64,000 nt of DNA, taken from the NCBI RefSeq assembly GCF_016765695.1, contig NZ_JAETGO010000069.1, forward strand, positions 62,001-126,000. The letters run 5' to 3'. Of the stretch, positions 57,735-64,000 are shown piece after piece; positions within the stretch are counted from its first letter, which is position 1, and every line of letters begins with the position of its first letter. The notes beneath the pieces are model-generated. The model did not search any database. It saw nothing but the letters and a program-made list of their open reading frames with translations, and was not told where the DNA came from. The position numbers and the translations under genes were made by a program. Origin of the DNA: Sporosalibacterium faouarense (lineage in GTDB: Bacteria; Bacillota; Clostridia; Tissierellales; VENL01).

Positions 57735-59044
57735 TTGAAGTCCTCTCCTATTTCTATAAGGTGGTTTTCTACAGGAGCTAAACTTGGATATAATGAAAAA
57801 ATAGAAAGCTGTTCACCTTGCTTTTTATTATTATTCTGTTTGCTAGAATCCATTAATAAACTTTTCTTGATTCTATTCTCATCTATACCAACTTCACCGT
57901 AATACTTTCCTTGGCAAGTTATGAAAAATCTAGCTCTCTTTAAAACAGCACCAATTTTTTTGAGATTATCATATGTTAGAGGTCCAAAACGCCTTGCTGC
58001 TAGAATTTTTTTAGCTGACTTTATTCCTATACCCGGTATCCTAATAAGCATTTCGTAATCAGCTTTATTTATTTCCACAGGAAATAGGTGTAGATTTCTA
58101 AGGGCCCAATTACATTTAGGATCAAAATCTATATCAAAGTTTGGAGAGTTTTTATCTAATAACTCAGACGAAGTAAATCCATAGAATCTCAATAACCAAT
58201 CTGCTTGATATAGTCTGTGCTCTCTTAATAATGGAGGTGTACTTATATCAGGTAGATTAGGATGCTTTGATACAGGTACATATGCTGAAAAGTATACCCT
58301 TTTTAAGTGATATTTGTTGTATAGAGATTCAGAAAGATTTAAAATAGTAAAGTCTTCGTCATCAGTAGCACCTACGATCAATTGAGTGCTTTGACCGGCA
58401 GGAACAAATTTATTAGCAGATCTATAACGTTGTAAGGCATATTTGTTTTCTATAATTTTTGAATCAATCTGTCCCATAGGAGTAAAAATAGAATTCATAT
58501 TCTTTTGTGGTGCAAGCAATTTTAAGCCTTTATCCGACGGAAGCTCTATATTAACACTCATTCTATCTGCAAATCTACCTGCTTCTTCTATTATCTCTAT
58601 ATTAGCTCCAGGTATGGCTTTGAGATGTATATATCCATTAAAATTATAATCTAATCTAAGTTTTTTCACAGTATGGAGTAACAACTCCATTGTATAATTT
58701 GGATTATTAATTATACCAGAGCTTAGAAAAAGACCTTCTATATAATTTCTGCGATAAAAACTAATAGTCAGCTTAGCTAGTTCGTCAGGAGTAAAAGCAG
58801 CTCTTGGAACGTCATTAGTAACTTTATTAACACAATATTTGCAATTATAAATGCAATAATTCGTAAAAAGTATTTTTAACAATGAAATACATCGACCATC
58901 ATCTGACCAACTATGACATATTCCACTTATATGACTGTTGCCTATCCCACCTTTAGTATTCTTCCTTGAACTTCCACTGGAGGAACATGAAACGTCATAT
59001 TTGGCTGCATCGGCTAATATTTTTAATTTATCTAAAATCTCCAT
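57731..59044 (-). CDS. Putative DNA modification/repair radical SAM protein (TIGR03916 type)
   Basis: 437 aa. The radical SAM cluster motif CxxxCxxC is in NYCIYNCKYCVNK (about 73-80). An earlier Cys pair sits in DVSCSSSG. A C-terminal helix-hairpin-helix DNA-binding segment (MLIRIPGIGIKSAKKILAARRFG, about 330-352) is followed by the family tail. The pair with the TIGR03915 protein is conserved and predicted to act on DNA; the reaction is unproven. The promoter is overlapped by a LexA/DinR-like box, which adds independent support for a DNA-damage role. Confidence 0.93.
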   Translation of the reverse strand: MEILDKLKILADAAKYDVSCSSSGSSRKNTKGGIGNSHISGICHSWSDDGRCISLLKILFTNYCIYNCKYCVNKVTNDVPRAAFTPDELAKLTISFYRRNYIEGLFLSSGIINNPNYTMELLLHTVKKLRLDYNFNGYIHLKAIPGANIEIIEEAGRFADRMSVNIELPSDKGLKLLAPQKNMNSIFTPMGQIDSKIIENKYALQRYRSANKFVPAGQSTQLIVGATDDEDFTILNLSESLYNKYHLKRVYFSAYVPVSKHPNLPDISTPPLLREHRLYQADWLLRFYGFTSSELLDKNSPNFDIDFDPKCNWALRNLHLFPVEINKADYEMLIRIPGIGIKSAKKILAARRFGPLTYDNLKKIGAVLKRARFFITCQGKYYGEVGIDENRIKKSLLMDSSKQNNNKKQGEQLSIFSLYPSLAPVENHLIEIGEDFK

Positions 59045-59073
59045 GAAATCACCTCTAATGGTAATATAGGATT

Positions 59074-59113
59074 ATTTTAACATAAAAAATACAATAAATC
59101 AAACGTATGTTCG
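59074..59113 (-). promoter_or_regulatory. SOS-type promoter: LexA/DinR box over the -35 of the radical SAM operon
   Basis: Minus strand: CGAACATACGTTTG (59113 to 59100) fits the Gram-positive LexA consensus CGAAC-N4-GTTYG/C. Its last bases are the first part of the -35 TTGATT (59102-59097), followed by a 17-bp spacer and the -10 TAAAAT (59079-59074). The radical SAM ATG is 30 nt further on. LexA binding would block the polymerase. Confidence 0.8.
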
Positions 59114-59228
59114 TAATTTTTTGTCTAGTATTGATTAGAGAGGAATCATAGGAAAAATTGTCAAATATTTAATAAAATTTGGGAAAAATGATATAATTAT
59201 TTTAATAAAATAAACAGGGGGAATCATT

Positions 59229-60257
59229 ATGAAGATTAACATTAGATTTGATACAATTGATGAGATGTTAAATTTATGTAGGCAGGTTAAGGAGGGGAAA
59301 TTAGAAATTAGTAGATTAGAAAAGCTATTGGATCATGATGATTATCAAGTAGAGTTTCAACGATATAAAGGTAGAGTTTCTAGAAAAGAATTTATTAATT
59401 TCTTCTCAAACTTTCCAAATCTTGAATATGAAGAAATAACTAACAAAGATTTTAAAGTTCATTACGACCATTTTAAGTACCTATTTGATAACCTTGACCT
59501 ATATGAGAAGGAATGTAAAAAGCTAAAGGATTTTTCAGAAGAAATGTTCATGGAACAGACAAATCATGCCCTTAAAGGCCTACCAGAAAATGTAAATTTG
59601 CATGAACTAAATTTTATTTTCACTATAAGTATTGGAATGAGCTATGGTTGGGTTTATGAGAATAATAGTCACTATGATTTTATTCAAATGATAAAGAATT
59701 CTTCTGTAGAAGAATTTAAAGCTTGTCTAGCTCATGAAATTCATCACATAGGAATGAATAGTATTTTCGATAACTCAAAAATTGCTAATTTTTCACCTGA
59801 AGAACTTTTTTACTTATACTTTGCTGGAGAAGGATTAGCAGTAAAGTATTGTAATAATGCTCAAGGTAAGTTATCTAACAGTATTTATGATGGAGAAAAA
59901 AATATTGGATTGGATAGCTTTACTTGGAACTATTTAAATGATGAATTTGATGAAAACTTTAAGGTATTTAAAGAGCATATTAATAAAATGAGAATGGGAG
60001 AAATCACTAGTCAAGAAGGAGTTATGAAGATAATTCAAGAATATTGGATGAATTTTCATACAAAAGATCAAGAACAAAATGAACCACCTAAGCTTAAGCA
60101 AGGGAGATGGTATGCCTTTGGGAATGACATATGGGGAGTCATACATGATGTATTTGGCAGAGCTAAGGTTTTTGAAATTTTAGAAGATCTAAGTGAGTTC
60201 CCCGAAGTGTATAATATGGCAGTTACAAAGATAGGAAAAGAAGAATATATGATTTAA
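59229..60257 (+). CDS. Putative zinc metalloprotease (DUF5700/DUF2268-like)
   Basis: 342 aa, no signal peptide. The HExxH motif is in FKACLAHEIHHIGMN (about 177), with a downstream glutamate in YFAGEGLAVKYCNNAQG (about 206-222), as in gluzincins and the DUF5700/DUF2268 groups. N-terminal 90 residues: FLNFFSNFPNLEYEE-like helices of unknown role. Cytoplasmic zinc peptidase, target unknown. Start ATG after AGGGGGAA. Confidence 0.82.
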   Translation: MKINIRFDTIDEMLNLCRQVKEGKLEISRLEKLLDHDDYQVEFQRYKGRVSRKEFINFFSNFPNLEYEEITNKDFKVHYDHFKYLFDNLDLYEKECKKLKDFSEEMFMEQTNHALKGLPENVNLHELNFIFTISIGMSYGWVYENNSHYDFIQMIKNSSVEEFKACLAHEIHHIGMNSIFDNSKIANFSPEELFYLYFAGEGLAVKYCNNAQGKLSNSIYDGEKNIGLDSFTWNYLNDEFDENFKVFKEHINKMRMGEITSQEGVMKIIQEYWMNFHTKDQEQNEPPKLKQGRWYAFGNDIWGVIHDVFGRAKVFEILEDLSEFPEVYNMAVTKIGKEEYMI

Positions 60258-60387
60258 TGAATAATTATATATGGGTTATTATATAATTTAAAAATTACAT
60301 TTTTTTAACAATTCGATTTTTTAAATTCTATTGACAGGATAAACAGCTGATGTTAATATATAAAAAATAATTTACTTTTGAACTATG

Positions 60388-60520
60388 GGAGTGCTTCTAG
60401 GGTTCCGAGTTTTTAACTGTCTGGTCCGAGGGAAGCAGCTGTAAAACAGTACACCGTGGGTATAAAAGACTCTAGCGGTAGGTTCCATTTGGAATCTACT
60501 GTGGAGTCTTTTTTTCTTAT
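60388..60520 (+). ncRNA. ykkC-class riboswitch (divergent; ligand not assigned) with terminator
   Basis: The ykkC core is plain: GCTTCTAGGGTTCCG, then CTGGTCCGAGGGAAGC (GCTTC pairs with GAAGC), then ACACCGTGGGTATAAAAGA. In the guanidine-I form the 3' block is normally ACACGG...ATAAAAGCCCGGGAG; here it is ACACCG...ATAAAAGACTCTAGCGG, a clear departure. The 3' end forms an expression-platform hairpin AGACTC...GGAGTCTTTTTTT. The RNA lies about 120 nt before a GNAT gene. Guanidine, ppGpp, PRPP and nucleoside-diphosphate classes all share this scaffold. Confidence 0.85.
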
Positions 60521-60640
60521 ATTCAAACAAAAAGACTCTAAATACTAAAATAGTGTAATAATAATTTATTATTAATTCTTTTATCGGTGTTTTAAGTATG
60601 GGTTAAAGGTAATCAAATAATTCTAGGGGAGGGTATTATC

Positions 60641-61180
60641 ATGTTATTAGGTAAAAAAGTTAAGTTAAGAGGAATCAAGGAAGAGGACGTACAACTAGCT
60701 TATGAGTATATGAATGATCCAGACGTTATTAAAAATTTAACTCCAGGAATTCCATATCCAATGACTTTGCAAAGGGAAAAGGCTTGGTATGAAAATCAAA
60801 AAGAAATGAAGGACACTTATAATTTTGCTATTGAAGATTTAGAAAAGGGTATTTATATCGGAGGATGTGGTGTAAATACTGTTGATTGGAAAAATAGTGT
60901 GGCCATTGTAGGTATATTTATTGGACACTCTGATTATCGAGGAAAGGGATATGGAACAGATGCAATGAAGATATTACTAGACTTTATTTTTAATGAAATG
61001 AATATGAATAAGGTACAACTTAATGTATACAGTTTTAATGAGAGGGCTATTAAATCGTATAGAAAAAACAGATTTGTTGAGGAAGGAAGACTTAGACAAA
61101 GAATTTTTAGGAATGGAGAATATCATGATGAAGTTATTATGGGAATACTAAGAGATGAGTATTTTAGTAATAATAATTAA
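60641..61180 (+). CDS. GNAT-family acetyltransferase (RimJ/SpeG-like)
   Basis: 179 aa. MLLGKKVKLRGIKEEDVQLAYEYMNDPDV, then the acetyl-CoA loop IFIGHSDYRGKGYGTDAMKILLDF and VYSFNERAIKSYRKNRFVEEGRLRQ. The RimJ/RimL/MccE-like group acetylates N-terminal amino groups, polyamines or aminoacyl-nucleotide toxins. It is the first gene after the ykkC-type riboswitch, so expression should depend on its ligand. Good ribosome site TAGGGGAGGG. Confidence 0.9.
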   Translation: MLLGKKVKLRGIKEEDVQLAYEYMNDPDVIKNLTPGIPYPMTLQREKAWYENQKEMKDTYNFAIEDLEKGIYIGGCGVNTVDWKNSVAIVGIFIGHSDYRGKGYGTDAMKILLDFIFNEMNMNKVQLNVYSFNERAIKSYRKNRFVEEGRLRQRIFRNGEYHDEVIMGILRDEYFSNNN

Positions 61181-61206
61181 TATATTGAAGTTGGGAGGTG
61201 AAATTA

Positions 61207-62229
61207 GTGAGGTATCCAAAGGCACTAATAAAGGGCGATACTATTGGAGTAACAGCACCGTCAAGTGGGGTAACAGGAGTATTCAATAAAAGAATAGATA
61301 ATGCAATTAAGAGGCTTGAAAACTTAGGATTTAAGGTTGTAGAAACTGAATCTCTAAGAAAAAATAATAAATTTGTTAGCGCTGATCCAGAAACAAGGGC
61401 AATTGAATTTATGGAACTTTATAGAAATAAAAATATAAATGCTATAATACCACCCTGGGGTGGAGAGTTTCTTATGGATATGCTACCATACTTAGATATT
61501 GAGGAACTAAGGAATCTCGAATCAAAGTGGATTATGGGATTCTCAGATACTAGTACTTTAAATTTTGTATTAACAACTAATTGTGACATGGCTACAGTTC
61601 ATGGACCAAACCTTAGTGACTTCGGTGCCGAACCAGTTGATCCATCAGTTATGGAAGCTATAAATATCTTGATGAGTACTAAAGGCTTTTCTCAAGTTAA
61701 TCTGGAATCATATCAGAAAAGCTGGGGAAATGTGCAAAAGGACCCATTTGTACCTTATCAGCTTACAGAAAGAGTTGAATGGAAAAGTCTATGGAAGGCA
61801 GATGAAGAGATTAAATTTAGTGGGAGATTGATAGGGGGATGTCTAGATGTTATTTGTAAATTAATCGGGACTCCCTATGATAAAGTTACAGATTATATCA
61901 CTAAGTATAAGGATGACAAGATAGTATGGTATTTTGAAAGCTGTGAAATGAATGCTGGAGATATATATAGAACGGTATGGCAGATAAAAATGAATGGATG
62001 GTTTGATAACTGTTCAGGAGTATTGATTGGTAGACCAGCTGGAGAAGTAGACATGGGAGATTTTGATTTTAAAGATGCATTAAAAAGCTCTCTAGAGTCT
62101 TTAAGTATACCTGTAATATATGATGTAGATATTGGTCATCTTCCTCCTCAAATTACAATAATAAATGGAGCTTTTGGAACTGTTGAATATGAAAACGGTG
62201 CAGGGAAAATTCATCAGGTTTTAAGATAG
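61207..62229 (+). CDS. S66 family serine peptidase, MccF-like
   Basis: 340 aa. S66 fold: KGDTIGVTAPSSGV, nucleophile Ser113 in WIMGFSDTSTLNF, the Glu in WYFESCEMNAGD, and His in DIGHLPPQITIINGA. The length, the PPWGGEFLMDMLPYLD block and the W-rich loop fit the MccF subgroup (which cleaves microcin C-type aminoacyl-nucleotides) better than LD-carboxypeptidase A of wall recycling (about 300 aa). Start GTG 61207, 8 nt from GGGAGG; a GTG at 61198 overlaps the ribosome site. Starts 26 nt after the GNAT stop, so probably the same transcript. Confidence 0.88.
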   Translation: MRYPKALIKGDTIGVTAPSSGVTGVFNKRIDNAIKRLENLGFKVVETESLRKNNKFVSADPETRAIEFMELYRNKNINAIIPPWGGEFLMDMLPYLDIEELRNLESKWIMGFSDTSTLNFVLTTNCDMATVHGPNLSDFGAEPVDPSVMEAINILMSTKGFSQVNLESYQKSWGNVQKDPFVPYQLTERVEWKSLWKADEEIKFSGRLIGGCLDVICKLIGTPYDKVTDYITKYKDDKIVWYFESCEMNAGDIYRTVWQIKMNGWFDNCSGVLIGRPAGEVDMGDFDFKDALKSSLESLSIPVIYDVDIGHLPPQITIINGAFGTVEYENGAGKIHQVLR

Positions 62230-62347
62230 TCTCATATGGAGGAAGTGCATATAAAATTCTTTAGGAGTTTTTATTCTAGTGGCTACAGTATTTAGATAAT
62301 TTGTAATTTTAGAATGATTAAAAGTGATATTTATAGGGGGGATTTTG

Positions 62348-62893
62348 ATGGTAAGTATAAAGGAAACTCAATACATAAAAGGTAATAACAATATTATTAT
62401 AAGAAGTGCAAGAATAGAAGATGCGGAGGAACTATTGAAACATGTACATAAGATCCATGAAGAAACTACATTTTTACTTAGAGAACCAGAGGAATTTGAT
62501 TTAACTATAGAAGAAGAAGAGAAATTTATATCGTCGAGCCTATCTTCAGATAATGAAGCATTTATTATCACCGAAGTAAATGGCAAGATAGCAGGTTCAT
62601 GTACTTTAAAGATAAGTGCTTTAAAAAGAGAGAGGCATAAAGGTACTTTAGGAATAGCTTTACAAGAAGATTTCTGGGGGCTAGGAATAGGAACTAAGCT
62701 AATGGAAACAGTTATTAACTGGGGAAAAACAAAAAGACTAATAAAAATCTCACTTAAAGTGGATACATCTAATCGTAGAGCTATCAATTTGTATAATAAA
62801 ATGGGATTTGAAGTAGAAGGAAAACTTCTAAAGGATAAAGTGTTAAAGAATGGAAGTTATAAGAATTCATATGAAATGGCTTTATTTTTATAA
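62348..62893 (+). CDS. GNAT-family acetyltransferase
   Basis: 181 aa. IIIRSARIEDAEELLKHV, then LGIALQEDFWGLGIGTKLMETVINWGK (acetyl-CoA loop) and LKVDTSNRRAINLYNKMGFEVEG. Similar to the PA4866-type and RimI-like GNATs; substrate unknown. Start ATG 62348 after AGGGGGG; the GTG at 62324 lies before the ribosome site. Part of the riboswitch-proximal cluster. Confidence 0.9.
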   Translation: MVSIKETQYIKGNNNIIIRSARIEDAEELLKHVHKIHEETTFLLREPEEFDLTIEEEEKFISSSLSSDNEAFIITEVNGKIAGSCTLKISALKRERHKGTLGIALQEDFWGLGIGTKLMETVINWGKTKRLIKISLKVDTSNRRAINLYNKMGFEVEGKLLKDKVLKNGSYKNSYEMALFL

Positions 62894-62924
62894 TTATTAA
62901 ATATAATTTATAAATGGGAGTATT

Positions 62925-63695
62925 ATGTTTGAAAAAAAGGAATATCCAATATTAGAATTTGATCCATGTAGAAAGTCATATATAGAACCAAAGGAGCATA
63001 TTGAACCAATAGATATTCCAGAATCTTGTGTTATAACATTCTTTAGGGATGTCATTGAATATAAGAATAAACAAGGAGAGTTAAAAGAGATTGCATCTTT
63101 TCGTTCAGAGACAGTAGATACTCCAGTTTATGAAACTATATATGATGGAAAGAGAGTTGCCCTTACATTAGGAGTTGTTGGAGGAGCAGGATCAGCAGGA
63201 ATATTAGAGCAATTAATCGCATTAGGATGCAAGAAGTTTATAGTGTGTGGTGGAGCGGGAGTCCTACAGAAGGACATTGCTGTAGGTAACCTTATAATTC
63301 CAACTTCAGCAGTTAGAGATGAAGGAGTATCCTATCATTACGTTGAACCTTCACGTGAGGTTGAGGCAAATGATAGGTTGATTAAGATTTTAGAAAATGA
63401 ACTTGAAGAAAAAGGCATTAAATATTTAAAAGCAAAGACATGGACAACTGATGCATTTTTTAGAGAGACAAAAGAAAAGGTGAAATTACGTGTTTCAGAG
63501 GGTTGTTTAACAGTTGAAATGGAAGCAGCGTCATTATTTGCAGTTGCAAAATTTAGAGAAGTCGAGCTGGCTCAGATACTTTATGGTGGAGATGACTTAA
63601 GTGGAGAGAATTGGGATAATAGAAGCTGGAATAGTAGAAAGGATATTCGAAGAAATTTAGTTGATCTATCTATGGAGATATGTACAAAGATATAG
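62925..63695 (+). CDS. Nucleoside phosphorylase (PNP/UDP family 1)
   Basis: 256 aa. GVVGGAGSAGILEQLIALGCKKFIVCGGAGVLQ (phosphate/ribose region), DEGVSYHYVEPSREV and the family stretch CLTVEMEAASLFAVAKFREV with YGGDDLSG. It cleaves a nucleoside with phosphate; base specificity cannot be read. The last complete gene before the palindromic repeat. With the MccF-like peptidase and GNATs it would fit processing of nucleoside-linked compounds, or ordinary salvage. Confidence 0.92.
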   Translation: MFEKKEYPILEFDPCRKSYIEPKEHIEPIDIPESCVITFFRDVIEYKNKQGELKEIASFRSETVDTPVYETIYDGKRVALTLGVVGGAGSAGILEQLIALGCKKFIVCGGAGVLQKDIAVGNLIIPTSAVRDEGVSYHYVEPSREVEANDRLIKILENELEEKGIKYLKAKTWTTDAFFRETKEKVKLRVSEGCLTVEMEAASLFAVAKFREVELAQILYGGDDLSGENWDNRSWNSRKDIRRNLVDLSMEICTKI

Positions 63696-63730
63696 GTGGA
63701 ATCTTGATTAATATAAGATTTAGATATAAG

Positions 63731-63797
63731 TGAGAAAATTGCATATTAAAATTTTATGCAAGATTATATTTAATTTGTAATTATGCAATTTCATCAA
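63731..63797. repeat. Dispersed palindromic repeat, copy 3 (inverted)
   Basis: TGAGAAAATTGCATATTAAA at the left and ATTATGCAATTTCATCAA at the right. Its reverse complement follows the 25142-25208 copy nearly base for base, with only a handful of differences. It lies in the gap before the last gene. Confidence 0.85.
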
Positions 63798-63841
63798 GTA
63801 ATTAGTTTGGTATAAAATTTAATATAATTAGGGGGGGAAAA

Positions 63842-64000
63842 ATGAGATTTGAGAAATATGATTCAATATCTGAGTTTGAAAAAACAACAGAAAAGTTATT
63901 ACTAAAGAATGAAGTTGAAAATAATCTTCCTTTGGGAATTATTAATGGAATATCTAATAATCCTGAAAGCTTTGAAGATAAAGAGAAGGCTTTTCTTGGT
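63842..64000 (+). CDS. GNAT-like acetyltransferase, N-terminal part (runs off the window)
   Basis: 53 codons visible: MRFEKYDSISEFEKTTEKLL then LKNEVENNLPLGIINGISNN. 'NEVENNLPLGII' is the beginning seen in one GNAT subgroup with an extra N-terminal domain. ATG with AGGGGGG 6 nt upstream. The remainder is beyond the right edge. Confidence 0.55.
   Translation, partial: MRFEKYDSISEFEKTTEKLLLKNEVENNLPLGIINGISNNPESFEDKEKAFLG

Noticed and set aside
1-64000. Search for prophage, IS elements, CRISPR arrays, tRNA and rRNA genes
   Set aside because: No transposase, integrase, phage structural gene, repeat-spacer array or structural RNA gene could be recognised; the only mobile-like sequence is the short palindromic repeat.

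Overview
The window is AT-rich throughout, with strong AGGAGG-type ribosome binding sites and frequent TTG and GTG starts. Its genes include a Spo0E-like sporulation phosphatase, a threonine T-box, walK/htrA-style neighbours, a 2-hydroxyacyl-CoA dehydratase activase fusion, fdrA-type carbamoyltransferase genes and a BCAT. Together these point to a fermentative, probably spore-forming anaerobe of the Clostridia/Tissierellia. This is inferred from gene content and codon use; there is no rRNA in the window. I see no prophage, transposase, CRISPR array, tRNA or rRNA.

Layout: 1-1.7 kb is the end of a sensor kinase gene, a Spo0E-like small gene and an HtrA protease. 1.9-7.6 kb is an accessory catabolic locus: a PucR-type regulator on the minus strand divergent from an SDR dehydrogenase, an unrecognised cysteine-rich 404-aa protein and a GcvT-like folate-binding protein. 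7.6-11.6 kb (minus strand) holds D-serine dehydratase, UDP-glucose dehydrogenase and a GT4 glycosyltransferase. 11.8-22.8 kb is the most interesting region. A PucR regulator precedes a one-strand run of a ring-opening amidohydrolase (barbiturase/cyanurate hydrolase family), two permeases, the three oxamate-carbamoyltransferase-type proteins (AllH-, AllF- and AllG-like) and carbamate kinase. 22.8-32.8 kb is mostly housekeeping: T-box plus thrS, rsmE, BCAT, a ClpE-like chaperone, DUF401 and truA.

33-47 kb holds two small membrane proteins, a COG2509 flavoprotein, a RocB-like M20 hydrolase, a TetR regulator with its promoter-embedded operator, a 1431-aa activase/dehydratase fusion, and a four-gene ABC export operon (GldA/F/G-like plus DUF4340). 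47-56.4 kb holds a CAP-domain lipoprotein, a 32-aa membrane sORF, an NSS transporter with its MetS-type small subunit, a lipoprotein, two MFS transporters, a double GNAT protein, a Cys-rich small protein and DegV. 56.6-59.1 kb is a DUF2164 protein and a radical-SAM DNA-repair pair with a LexA/DinR-like box over its promoter. 59.2-64 kb is a DUF5700-like metalloprotease, a divergent ykkC-class riboswitch, a GNAT, an MccF-like S66 peptidase, another GNAT, a nucleoside phosphorylase and the start of a third GNAT-like gene.

How the genes work together: in the 12-23 kb operon, the ring opener would turn a cyclic ureide into a linear carbamoyl compound. The AllFGH-type proteins would cleave this with phosphate to carbamoyl phosphate, and carbamate kinase would make ATP from it. 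Ureidomalonate, the barbiturase product, is the methylene homologue of oxalurate, the known AllFGH substrate, so the chemistry fits. The terminal block reads as a possible detoxification cassette for aminoacyl-nucleotide-like compounds under riboswitch control. A roughly 67-bp palindromic repeat is scattered between genes, with three good copies and up to three decayed ones.
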